Shown: positions 55,018-63,300 of the stretch, in pieces | Numbering within the stretch: position 1 is the stretch's first letter | Layout: every line of letters starts with the position of its first letter | Source: Candidatus Gastranaerophilales bacterium | GTDB taxonomy: Bacteria > Cyanobacteriota > Vampirovibrionia > Gastranaerophilales > Gastranaerophilaceae | Assembly (NCBI GenBank): GCA_944324945.1 | Contig: CALUYE010000001.1 | Coordinates: 124,001 to 188,000 of the forward strand | Reading direction: 5' to 3' | Length of the DNA stretch: 64,000 bases | The notes under the pieces: generated by a model | Told to the model about the DNA's origin: nothing | Database searches by the model: none | The model's input: the letters and a program-made list of their open reading frames with translations, nothing else | Translations under genes and position numbers: made by a program

Positions 55018-57192
55018 ATGAAAAAAAATATAAATAAAAAGATTATAGTCTTATCAATGTGTTTATTACTAAGCTCAAATTATGCTCTTTCGCGCGAAGT
55101 TTCGCAGCAAGATGTTCAAAGATACAGCACATATTATTCAAACGGGCTTGAATATATTAAAAACGAACAATACAGCAGTGCCATAATAGAATTTAAAAAA
55201 GTTTTAAGATTTTCTCCATACGATTCAATGACACAAAATGCTATAATACAAGCATATTGCGCAAGAGCGCAATATTTTAAACAAACAACAAAAGAATATA
55301 AAAAAGCGCTAAATGACTATAAAAGCGCTGTTTTTTACGCTAAATACTGGAATAATCAAGTACAAAATCAGACTCTTTTAACTGTTGCAAACAGCGCACA
55401 AAAAGAAATAAACGATCTTGAAAAAAGACTGAATCTTTCTCAAAGTGAAGAATCAAAACTGAAAGAAGCAAGAATCTTAAAAGCCCAGGGCGAACTTGCA
55501 GCTTCAGGGTATAATTTTCAAGAATTGAAAAATTCAAAATACAAAGAAGATGCTTATAAAAATTTAGGGAATATATACAAAAACTTAAACAACCAATCAA
55601 AGGCAATTGATTCATACAAAACAGCGCTTGATATTAACCCTAAAAATGCCGAAATTCATTTCCTATACGGCGTTTTGCTGGATGAAGTCGGAAATTATGA
55701 TGCAAGTTTGGAACAATACAACTACGCACTTCAATACGGCGATAAGAGCCCTGAATTATTGGAAATTTTAGAAAACAAATGGACGCAAAATATTGTAAAT
55801 AATCCAAATGACGCTCAAAGCTACGCTAATTTAGGCGCAATTTATCAAAAACAAGGAAATTTAGAAAACGCCCGCGTTCAATATTTAAAAGCATATAATC
55901 TAGACAGCGACGATGAAACAATACTTTATAATTTAGCTTCATTATACAACCAGCAAAAAAACTACAACAGCGCAATTTCAATTTATGACAAACTGTTAGC
56001 TAAAAATCCTAAAAATATTGAAGTACTAAATTATAAAGCACAGGCTTTGGAAAACTTGAACAGATACGAAGAAGCCATAAACCAATATGAAACAATTTTG
56101 GCAATAAATCCTAATGATAAAAACGCCAAAGATAATCTTGACAATATAATTATGAACCGCTTTAGCGGAGCTAAACTGCAAAATTATTTAATAACAAAAG
56201 CAAAAAATAACCCCACAAACTACGAAGCGCAATTTAACTGCGCTCTTGAACTGCATAAAAATAAAAACTACGATTCCGCAATTCAATACTATCAAAAAGC
56301 AATGAATATAAACCCTTCAAAAGAAGAAACTTATCTAAACCTTGCTCAAATTTATCTTGAAAAGAAAGACTATCAAAACGCAGATGCAATTTGTCAAAAA
56401 GGGCTTATTTATCTGCCCAACAGCACAAAAATAAACGATTATCTTGCAGATATAAAAGACTATCGCGCAAATTCGCAATATGAAACAGCAAGCGCACTTT
56501 ATAATCAAAAACAATATCAAAAAGCAATAGCGGAATATAACAAAATTCAGGATAAAACAAAAGAAGTAAAACTTGCAATTGCAAGTTGCTATTGGGAATT
56601 AAAAGACTATAAAAACGCCAATAAATACTACCTTGAACTGTTACAAGAAGAACCAAACAACGAGGAGCTTTTATCAAGCAGCGCATGGGCATATTATTCG
56701 CTTGATGATTATCAAAACGCTAAAATAATGGCTCAAAAAGCTCTTAATATCAATTCTAATGATTCAGATATGAAAAATTTAATTTCCGATATTGATAACT
56801 TATTAGCTTCAAACGAACTAAATGAAGCAATCCAAAAATACGAACAAGGAAACTACAATGAAGCACTTAATGCATTCAATAAAATCCTTTCCAAAAATCC
56901 CGATGACGAATATTCGATTTATTACAAAGGGCTTTGTTATGACGAACTTAAAAAGCCAAATGATGCAATTAAACAATATAAATCATTGATTTTTAAAAAT
57001 CCGAATTTTACAAACGCATATTATTCTTTAGCCGTTGATTTAGATAATAACGAAAAATATAAAGAAGCCGTTTCAAACTACCAAAAATTCCTGGAACTAA
57101 AAAAACAACAAAACGAATCCGACGAAATGACCACCTTCGCCCAATCAAGAATCAAAGAACTAAACAACTATCTTGCAAGTTTGGATAAATAA
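55018..57192 (+). CDS. Exported protein with many TPR units
   Basis: A 724-aa protein with a signal peptide (IIVLSMCLLLSSNYALS) and at least twelve TPR units from residue about 35 to the end (for example NLGAIYQKQGNLENARVQYL, NLASLYNQQKNYNSAISIYD, CALELHKNKNYDSAIQYYQK). GGGG lies 7 bases upstream of the ATG. It should be periplasmic or attached to the outer membrane, a scaffold for envelope or pilus-type assemblies. Partner unknown. Confidence 0.85.
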   Translation: MKKNINKKIIVLSMCLLLSSNYALSREVSQQDVQRYSTYYSNGLEYIKNEQYSSAIIEFKKVLRFSPYDSMTQNAIIQAYCARAQYFKQTTKEYKKALNDYKSAVFYAKYWNNQVQNQTLLTVANSAQKEINDLEKRLNLSQSEESKLKEARILKAQGELAASGYNFQELKNSKYKEDAYKNLGNIYKNLNNQSKAIDSYKTALDINPKNAEIHFLYGVLLDEVGNYDASLEQYNYALQYGDKSPELLEILENKWTQNIVNNPNDAQSYANLGAIYQKQGNLENARVQYLKAYNLDSDDETILYNLASLYNQQKNYNSAISIYDKLLAKNPKNIEVLNYKAQALENLNRYEEAINQYETILAINPNDKNAKDNLDNIIMNRFSGAKLQNYLITKAKNNPTNYEAQFNCALELHKNKNYDSAIQYYQKAMNINPSKEETYLNLAQIYLEKKDYQNADAICQKGLIYLPNSTKINDYLADIKDYRANSQYETASALYNQKQYQKAIAEYNKIQDKTKEVKLAIASCYWELKDYKNANKYYLELLQEEPNNEELLSSSAWAYYSLDDYQNAKIMAQKALNINSNDSDMKNLISDIDNLLASNELNEAIQKYEQGNYNEALNAFNKILSKNPDDEYSIYYKGLCYDELKKPNDAIKQYKSLIFKNPNFTNAYYSLAVDLDNNEKYKEAVSNYQKFLELKKQQNESDEMTTFAQSRIKELNNYLASLDK

Positions 57193-57213
57193 GCCAGGTT
57201 ACAATATATAATT

Positions 57214-57242
57214 TAAAGGGTATGCGTAGCGCATACCCTTTA
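57214..57242. terminator. Long perfect hairpin between convergent genes
   Basis: TAAAGGGTATGCG, loop TAG, CGCATACCCTTTA: a 13-base-pair stem. The T-run is short on both strands, but the position between two converging genes makes termination the likely role. Confidence 0.7.
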
Positions 57243-57253
57243 AAAATTACATC

Positions 57254-58630
57254 TTATCCTCTTGAAGCGATTACTCTGGCGGCGTGGACGCCGGAGGCGC
57301 TGGCTTGCATTAGGCCTCTTGTTACGCCTGCTCCGTCTCCTATGGCGAAAAGGTTTTTGACGCCAAGGGTTTCAAGTTCGTTTGAAATCAGTACTCTTGC
57401 GCTGTAGAATTTGACTTCTACGCCGTATAAAAGAGTGTATCTTGAGGCAACGCCCGGAGCAATTTTGTCAAGAGCGTAAAGCATTTCTATTATGCTTAAT
57501 AATTGTCTGTAAGGCAGAACAAGGCTTAAATCCCCGGGAGTTGCGCATTCCAGCGTAGGCTGGATTATTGATTCTTTAATTCTTTGCGGGGTTGAGCGTC
57601 TGCCGTCTATTAAATCGCCGAATCTTTGAACTAAAATCCCGCCTGACAGCATATTAGCCAAAGATGCTATATGTTGTCCGTATTTAATAGGTTCGTGGAA
57701 CGGTTCGGTGAATTTTTTGGAAACAAGAAGTGCGAAGTTTGTGTTTGGTGTTTTTTTATCTGCATAAGAATGTCCGTTAACGGTTGAAATTCCGTTGTAG
57801 TTTTCGTTTACTACTTCCCCGTTGGGATTCATGCAGAATGTTCTGACTTCGTCTCCGAATGTCGGCGAATGGTAAATTAATTTTGATTCGTATAATCTTG
57901 ATGTGATAGGTTCCATAACGGCAGCGGGAAGTTCTACTCTGACACCTACGTCAACTGCGTTATTAACCATTTCGATATTATGATTAATGAATTGTTTTGA
58001 TAACCAGTCGGCTCCTTCCCTGCCGGGCGCTACAACAACATAATTTGCCAGGTACTCTTTTCCTTGATGTGTTGTAAAGCCTTTTATGGTGTTATTTTCA
58101 ATTATTAAATCGGCAACAAGTTCGTTATTTATAATATCAATTCTTTCGGATAAATAATCTTGCATGGATTTTAAAACAGCAAGAGATTTTTCTGTCCCGA
58201 GATGGCGCACGGGAGAATGAACAAGTTTAAGTTCGGCTAAAGTTGCGGCATGTTCAATATCTGCAAAATCCGCTTTATTTGTGCCGAATACGGTAGTTGT
58301 TGCGCCGTGTTCAAGATAGATATTATCGCAGTATTCGATTAAATCTTCAACATCTTTATATGGCATATAATCGACAAGGTGTCCGCCGACTTCGGGTGTA
58401 AGGGTTAATTTTCCGTCTGAAAATGCTCCCGCACCGCCCCAGCCGCATAAAAGTCCGCAGGTTTTGCAGCTTAAGCATTGTTTTACTCCTTCTCTTAGAG
58501 GGCATTTTCTTTTTTCTATTTTAGAACCTTTTTCGATTAATAAAATTTTCCAATCGGGTTTTAATTTTGTAATTTCAAGCGCAGTAAAAATTCCCGCAGG
58601 CCCACCGCCAACTATAGCAACATTATACAT
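57254..58630 (-). CDS. FAD-dependent dehydrogenase (COG2509 type)
   Basis: A 458-aa flavoprotein from the ATG at 58630, supported by AAAGG about 7 bases upstream; an ATG at 58660 would add 10 residues. FAD loop AIVGGGPAGIFTALEI and the Cys-rich segment CPLREGVKQCLSCKTCGLLCGWGGAGAFSDGKLTL typify this family, with VVAPGREGADWL and the late FAIGDGAGVTRGLMQAS completing FAD binding. The substrate of the family is not known to me. Confidence 0.85.
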   Translation of the reverse strand: MYNVAIVGGGPAGIFTALEITKLKPDWKILLIEKGSKIEKRKCPLREGVKQCLSCKTCGLLCGWGGAGAFSDGKLTLTPEVGGHLVDYMPYKDVEDLIEYCDNIYLEHGATTTVFGTNKADFADIEHAATLAELKLVHSPVRHLGTEKSLAVLKSMQDYLSERIDIINNELVADLIIENNTIKGFTTHQGKEYLANYVVVAPGREGADWLSKQFINHNIEMVNNAVDVGVRVELPAAVMEPITSRLYESKLIYHSPTFGDEVRTFCMNPNGEVVNENYNGISTVNGHSYADKKTPNTNFALLVSKKFTEPFHEPIKYGQHIASLANMLSGGILVQRFGDLIDGRRSTPQRIKESIIQPTLECATPGDLSLVLPYRQLLSIIEMLYALDKIAPGVASRYTLLYGVEVKFYSARVLISNELETLGVKNLFAIGDGAGVTRGLMQASASGVHAARVIASRG

Positions 58631-58752
58631 TTCTTTTCCTTTAACTAATGAATGTGTCAAACAGGGAATACTTCCTATCTTATAGTACTATAAACATACT
58701 AAAAGCAAAATTTGTTACCCGTGTATTTTTAATTTTTTACAAAACTAAATAT

Positions 58753-59487
58753 TTAATCATTTTTTTGAATACTCTTATTCATCCATTCAAGCGCACGCTT
58801 CCCCATATATATTTTACCATCCACTCTTATAGCATACCCAAAAGGTTCTATACCTTCTTTAATCCCATCAATATCCATGCAAAAAACTTTAGCGCATCTT
58901 AAAAAACCATCTTCATCCAAGTCGTAAAACGCTCCTTCAGGATATTCTTTTCCTATTTCTTCATCGCTTACACTGCCCGTACTTTCATCATACAGATTTC
59001 CTTTATAATTATAAGTAGTCCCGGGGCTTGCCTGATAATAAACTATTCCATCATTTGTTATAATTTCTTCTATATTTTTACCGTTTTTATCCGCAACTTT
59101 TAAGCAAAATTCATCAATATGAAGAGGCATTTCTTCGCCCCAGTCAGTACAGGCATGGCCATAATATCCATCCGTATATTCAGAACAATTAACACTTTTT
59201 ACATTCAATAAATCAGCAAATGTATTGCAAAAATATTTTTTATCACCATCATGCGTTCCATCTATTTTTTGGCCGTTTTTTCTTACTCCTAAATCTCCGT
59301 CTTTATAATATTCATCAGATGAAACCAACTCCCTAACAACCGTCAAAAGAGTATTATTCCCCTTTTTAAATTTCATAACTTCTTCATCAGGTGAACTTTG
59401 AAATGCAATCGGCAAAAGTATCACGGTTAAAACACCTATTATAACTAATACTATTAAAATTTCCGCTAATGTAAAACCTTTTTTCAT
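58753..59487 (-). CDS. Type IV prepilin-like protein
   Basis: A 244-aa protein from the ATG at 59487, chosen because GGAG sits 8 bases upstream (ATG at 59499 has none). It starts MKKGFTLAEILIVLVIIGVL, the classic prepilin-peptidase site (cut after Gly, Phe methylated, Glu at +5) and hydrophobic stem. The globular part carries several cysteines (YFCNTF, VNCSEY, HACTDW, EFCLKV, RCAKVFC) that could form disulfides. Likely a minor pilin or type II secretion pseudopilin. Its pilus machinery is not in the window. Confidence 0.87.
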   Translation of the reverse strand: MKKGFTLAEILIVLVIIGVLTVILLPIAFQSSPDEEVMKFKKGNNTLLTVVRELVSSDEYYKDGDLGVRKNGQKIDGTHDGDKKYFCNTFADLLNVKSVNCSEYTDGYYGHACTDWGEEMPLHIDEFCLKVADKNGKNIEEIITNDGIVYYQASPGTTYNYKGNLYDESTGSVSDEEIGKEYPEGAFYDLDEDGFLRCAKVFCMDIDGIKEGIEPFGYAIRVDGKIYMGKRALEWMNKSIQKND

Positions 59488-59500
59488 ATTTTTCTCCATA

Positions 59501-59584
59501 TTGTATAACGCGTAATAATTTTATTTTTTTGAGGTTATACAAAATATTATACAAGTAAAACATAAAATAATACAAATTTTATGT
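59501..59584. promoter_or_regulatory. Operator-like repeats between the prepilin and XRE genes
   Basis: TTGTATAA at 59501-59508, inverted copies TTATACAA at 59535-59542 and 59547-59554 (12 bases apart), and a separate palindrome ACATAAAAT-N7-ATTTTATGT at 59560-59584. A 7-of-8 match ATGTATAA is at 59624-59631. The cluster lies between a prepilin gene and a divergent XRE regulator. Confidence 0.5.
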
Positions 59585-59646
59585 AGTTTTGCTTGATTAA
59601 ATAAATTCATATTTAGACTGATAATGTATAAAAACAAGGGAAAAAT

Positions 59647-59967
59647 ATGAATATTAAAAAGCTTTTAGGAAAAAAAATACAGCAAATAAGAAAAAAAAGA
59701 AAATTAACGCAGGAATATGTAGCGGAAATTGTCGGAATTGAAACTTCAAGCATAAGTAATATTGAAAACGGTAAATATTACCCCAGTGCCGAAAATTTGG
59801 AAAAAATCTTAAAGGTGTTAAATATCACCCCTTGCGAAATTTTTTCTTTTGAAAGCTATGACCTGAAAGAAAATTTAATTAATGAAATGCTTGAATCGAT
59901 GAAAAATGATGAAAAATTAACAAGATTAATGTATCGGTTTTATTTAAGTGTTAAGCATTCAATTTAA
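59647..59967 (+). CDS. XRE-family transcriptional regulator
   Basis: A 106-aa protein with a textbook XRE helix-turn-helix: KIQQIRKKRKLTQEYVAEIVGIETSSISNIENGKYYPS, followed by ENLEKILKVLNITPCEIFSF and a short C-terminal helical tail. No ligand domain. Probably represses itself and the divergent prepilin gene through the repeats in the shared 159-base region. Confidence 0.9.
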   Translation: MNIKKLLGKKIQQIRKKRKLTQEYVAEIVGIETSSISNIENGKYYPSAENLEKILKVLNITPCEIFSFESYDLKENLINEMLESMKNDEKLTRLMYRFYLSVKHSI

Positions 59968-60085
59968 AATGTTAAGAAATGTAAAAATAGATTTTTATAT
60001 AGCAATTTAATAACTTATATATACTTTATATATATAAGAGAGTAAAAAATAAACTAAGGATATCAAGAAAACTTACTTATCACTC

Positions 60086-60111
60086 CCCTTTCAGAAGCGA
60101 AAGGGTTTTTT
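60086..60111 (+). terminator. Terminator after the XRE gene
   Basis: CCCTTTC, loop AGAAGC, GAAAGGG, then TTTTTT. It ends a roughly 120-base A/T-rich 3' region in which I see nothing else. Confidence 0.85.
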
Positions 60112-60175
60112 ATTAACTATTGTTAAATAAATTTAAAATTTAGACCCTTAAATAAATATATAGTAAGCTTTAATT

Positions 60176-60379
60176 ATGAGAACTTTTTTTGAAGACAGTT
60201 ACATAAATAAAGTTTTTTTTAATTTTGTAAAAAGAGAAGTTGAGAAAGAGCAACTAAATCGAACCATTGACGAAATTGATTATTTAAACGAACTTCAGAA
60301 TAATCTTTTAAAAAGGTATGATTCTTCCAAAAAAGCTTCGCAGATGAATTTAATCAAAAAATTTAATAATGTCAGATAA
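60176..60379 (+). CDS. Small unknown protein upstream of the DUF2344 gene
   Basis: A 67-aa basic, helical protein (FEDSYINKVFFNFVKREVEK ... LNELQNNLLKRYDSSKKAS). No ribosome binding site is seen; the -10-like TATAGT about 15 bases upstream leaves room for leaderless translation. It overlaps the next gene by 11 bases, which supports it being real. Not recognised. Confidence 0.55.
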   Translation: MRTFFEDSYINKVFFNFVKREVEKEQLNRTIDEIDYLNELQNNLLKRYDSSKKASQMNLIKKFNNVR

Positions 60380-61043
60380 CATATACAAATACAGGCTTAA
60401 ACTTAAAAAAAATAAAGAATTAAAATTTATTTCACATCTTGATTGGCAAAATCTTATTTTAAAAGTTTTCAGAAGGTGCGAGCTTCATCTTGTTTTATCG
60501 CAAGGGTTTAATAAAATGCCAAAAGTTTCTTATTCTCCAGCGCTGCCGATTTTTATAGAGTCTGATTGCGAGCTTGTTAATTTTCAAACTTATGATGTTT
60601 TAGATGACGGTTTTATTGAAAAATTTAATAAATTTTCTCCAAACGGTGTTGAAATAGTTGAATTTATAAAATCAATCAATGAAGATGAACCGAAATCTCT
60701 TGAAAATTACTGCCAGTGGGCGCAATACGAGGCAAAAATAAAAAATGATATTTACAATTTTGATGAAATGAGATATATTATAGATAAATGTTTATCTTCC
60801 GATGAATTGTTAATCAGGAAGAAAACCAAAAAAGGTATAGAAAAAACAATAAATTATCGAAATTCCCTAAAATTATTAGAATTAAACGATAAAAACGAGC
60901 TTGATTTTATTTTAAAAGTCGGGCAGAGTGCGGATATACCCGCGCTTAGAGCGGATGAATTTTTAAAAACCCTGTTTTGTAACAGCAGTGTTTTTAGGAT
61001 AAAAAGGGTTAAATTTTTCGATTACCTTATGAGAGTTATATAA
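60369..61043 (+). CDS. DUF2344/TIGR03936-family protein
   Basis: A 224-aa protein matching the domain usually found fused to, or just after, a radical SAM protein and before RNase E/G: YRLKLKKNKELKFISHLDWQNLILKVFRR, LVLSQGFNKMPKVSYSPALPIFIESDCE, and VGQSADIPALRADEFLK. The radical SAM partner is absent from the window. It may act in tRNA or ribosome metabolism, but the function is not established. Confidence 0.83.
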   Translation: MSDNIYKYRLKLKKNKELKFISHLDWQNLILKVFRRCELHLVLSQGFNKMPKVSYSPALPIFIESDCELVNFQTYDVLDDGFIEKFNKFSPNGVEIVEFIKSINEDEPKSLENYCQWAQYEAKIKNDIYNFDEMRYIIDKCLSSDELLIRKKTKKGIEKTINYRNSLKLLELNDKNELDFILKVGQSADIPALRADEFLKTLFCNSSVFRIKRVKFFDYLMRVI

Positions 61044-61061
61044 AATTTAAAGGAAAAAGGT

Positions 61062-62894
61062 ATGTCAAAGAAAATTATTATTTCTGAAAAAGATAATGTA
61101 GCAGCGCTTTTAGAGGACAATAAAGTATCCGAGTTTTTTGTTTCAAAGGGAGACGTTTTATTGGGAGATGTCTATTTATCAAGAGTTGATAACATTCTTC
61201 CATCCATTGAAGCAGCGTTTGTTGATGTCGGAATGAGCGATAAGATGGGTTTCATCCACACTGATGATATTATGGGTGAAGGAAGCCTTAAAGATAAAGT
61301 TAAACCTAATCAAAAATTAATCGTTCAGGTAATTAAAGAACCAACAGGGCACAAAGGCCCGAGAGTTACAACAGCCCTGTCTTTACCCGGAAGATTTCTT
61401 GTTTTGTTGCCTGATGAAAAAGGTGTAAATGTTTCAAAAAAAATTACTTCTCAAAAAGAAAGAGCAAGACTAAAATCAATCGTAAGTCTTTTAAAACCTG
61501 TAGGCGTCGGTGTAATTGTAAGAACGGAAGCTGAAGGGCAGACGGATGCTGAAATTCAAGAAGATTTAGAAATTCTTCTTGAAAAATGGAATTCAATAGT
61601 AAATGCTGCAGACAGCGCAAACCCTCCGACTCTTTTATATCGCGATCAGGACTTATTATACAGAGTCATAAGAGAAGCATGCGATAGTGAAGTTGAAGAA
61701 ATAATAGTAGATACCGCCTTTGCGCTTCACAGGACAACCCAGCTTTTGCAGCACTGGAATATGCAAATTAAAGTTACGATGCATAAGGGAAATGAGCCTT
61801 TGCTTGTTGCAACGGGTATTAATAAAGAAATCTTAAATTCTTTAAATACAAGAGTTAACCTGCCTTTGGGCGGATATTTATTTATTCAGCAAACAGAAGC
61901 CTTGACTGTTATTGATGTTAACTCGGGTAAATTTACAAGTTCGTCCAATCAAGCGGAAACCATCCTAAAAACGAATATTCAAGCGGCCGATGAGATTGCG
62001 CGTCAGTTAAAATTGAGAAATATAGGAGGCATGGTCGTAATTGATTTTATCGATATGGCGACAAGAATGGATAAATTAGCTCTTTTAGAGCATTTTGAAC
62101 TGGCTCTTGAAAAAGATAAAGCAAAACCGCAAATAGGGCAATTGTCTGATTTAGGGCTTGTTGAATTAACGCGCCACAGACAAGGTCAAAGTTTAGCTGA
62201 AATATTTACCAAAAAATGCGACAAATGCGGCGGTCAGGGTTTTATTATTGATGAGATGAAATATTCAACCGCAACAAATGTCGGAGAATCAAGAGCAAAA
62301 ATGAATAAAATTAAAGGACCTTTTAACTCCAATTTCTCTAATTCAAGTCAGGAATCGGCTCCTAATAATCAAAAACACAATAAATTTGATAAAAATCAAA
62401 AAAGAGATAAAAACAGAAATCAAAATTACCAAAACAATCAAAACCGCCAAAATCAAGAAAAAGCTCAACAACAAAATGTTCAAGAGCTTACAAAATCGCA
62501 GGTTAGCGAATTGATTGACGATTTAATTAAGGATATCGAAATAAGCGATGAAAAAACGCCTGATATTGAAATTAAAAACGAAGCGGAAATTGAATCAGGT
62601 AACGAATTAAAAACAGATGTATCTGAAGATGAGGAAATTAAAGCCGCAATAAAAGAGGCAATTCAAGACAGCGTCTTGGATAATCAGGAAACAAAAGAAA
62701 CCAAAAAGCTTTCAAGAAAAGCAAAGAAAACAAAGAAAAAAGAACAAATTCAAGAAGAAGTAAAGCAGGATGAGGATGTTTCTTCAACCATAGAAAAAGA
62801 AAATGAAAAATCTGATGAAGAAAATGAGAAAAAGCCTGCTAAAAAGACGACAAAAAGAACAAGGAGAACGAAAAGTGCCAAAACTGCTTCATAA
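61062..62894 (+). CDS. rng: Ribonuclease E/G
   Basis: Endoribonuclease for mRNA decay and rRNA/tRNA processing, 610 aa. An S1 domain near residues 30-110 (GDVLLGDVYLSRVDNILPSIEAAFVDVG) precedes the DNase I-like catalytic domain with Mg ligands Asp285 (TVIDVNSGKF) and Asp328 (VVIDFIDM), 43 residues apart as in RNase E. The zinc link is Cys386-Cys389 (CDKCGG). The C-terminal 200 residues are disordered, first Asn/Gln-rich, then acidic, then Lys-rich: probably a partner-docking tail. AAGG precedes the ATG. Confidence 0.95.
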   Translation: MSKKIIISEKDNVAALLEDNKVSEFFVSKGDVLLGDVYLSRVDNILPSIEAAFVDVGMSDKMGFIHTDDIMGEGSLKDKVKPNQKLIVQVIKEPTGHKGPRVTTALSLPGRFLVLLPDEKGVNVSKKITSQKERARLKSIVSLLKPVGVGVIVRTEAEGQTDAEIQEDLEILLEKWNSIVNAADSANPPTLLYRDQDLLYRVIREACDSEVEEIIVDTAFALHRTTQLLQHWNMQIKVTMHKGNEPLLVATGINKEILNSLNTRVNLPLGGYLFIQQTEALTVIDVNSGKFTSSSNQAETILKTNIQAADEIARQLKLRNIGGMVVIDFIDMATRMDKLALLEHFELALEKDKAKPQIGQLSDLGLVELTRHRQGQSLAEIFTKKCDKCGGQGFIIDEMKYSTATNVGESRAKMNKIKGPFNSNFSNSSQESAPNNQKHNKFDKNQKRDKNRNQNYQNNQNRQNQEKAQQQNVQELTKSQVSELIDDLIKDIEISDEKTPDIEIKNEAEIESGNELKTDVSEDEEIKAAIKEAIQDSVLDNQETKETKKLSRKAKKTKKKEQIQEEVKQDEDVSSTIEKENEKSDEENEKKPAKKTTKRTRRTKSAKTAS

Positions 62895-63300
62895 ATTTTT
62901 GATTTGCTTTTCAATATTTTCTTTTTTAACTTTTTCTCCTGCCCTGTTTGCTCAAAATGATGCTCAAATTCAGGATATAAAAGAAAACGGGCAATTGAAC
63001 ATGGTTCAAAACGATATCAAAGTGAATGATTTTGATGTTGAACCGATAAATACAAACGAAGTCAAAAATGTTGTTCCCGATGCGCAAAAAGAAGGACGAA
63101 AAGTAATAAACCTTTTTTTAAAGGTCATGGGTGCCGTTCTTTTGAGTGCGTTTATATTATATATTGTTTTATTGCTTGTTAAAAAGTATTATGGAAGCGC
63201 TTTTGCGGTTGAAGAATATGACGAATTTGAAAATTTAAACTTAAGCGCTCCGACAAGCAAAGAAGAAGCGCTGAAATCTTTTTTAAACAGAACAAAATAG
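62875..63300 (+). CDS. Small single-TM exported protein
   Basis: A 141-aa protein starting at GTG inside the end of the RNase gene (20-base overlap), with AGGAG 9 bases upstream, which decides this start. Signal peptide (LLHKFLICFSIFSFLTFSPALFA), a short acidic outer part, a TM helix (VMGAVLLSAFILYIVLLLVK) and a 40-residue cytoplasmic tail ending EEALKSFLNRTK. FliO-like size and layout, but no flagellar gene is near and I would not call it FliO. Confidence 0.65.
   Translation: MPKLLHKFLICFSIFSFLTFSPALFAQNDAQIQDIKENGQLNMVQNDIKVNDFDVEPINTNEVKNVVPDAQKEGRKVINLFLKVMGAVLLSAFILYIVLLLVKKYYGSAFAVEEYDEFENLNLSAPTSKEEALKSFLNRTK

Noticed and set aside
57214-57242. The 13-bp perfect hairpin as a mobile-element or phase-inversion repeat
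   Set aside because: It is single-copy in the window, has a 3-base loop, and lies between convergent genes where a terminator is expected.
60000-60060. A second small-RNA promoter before the terminator at 60086
   Set aside because: TATACT at 60020 has no acceptable -35; the region is more simply the 3' end of the XRE transcript.
62803-62874. Upstream start (ATG 62803) for the small TM protein
   Set aside because: It would overlap the RNase gene by 92 bases and place a basic stretch before the signal peptide; the GTG at 62875 has AGGAG.
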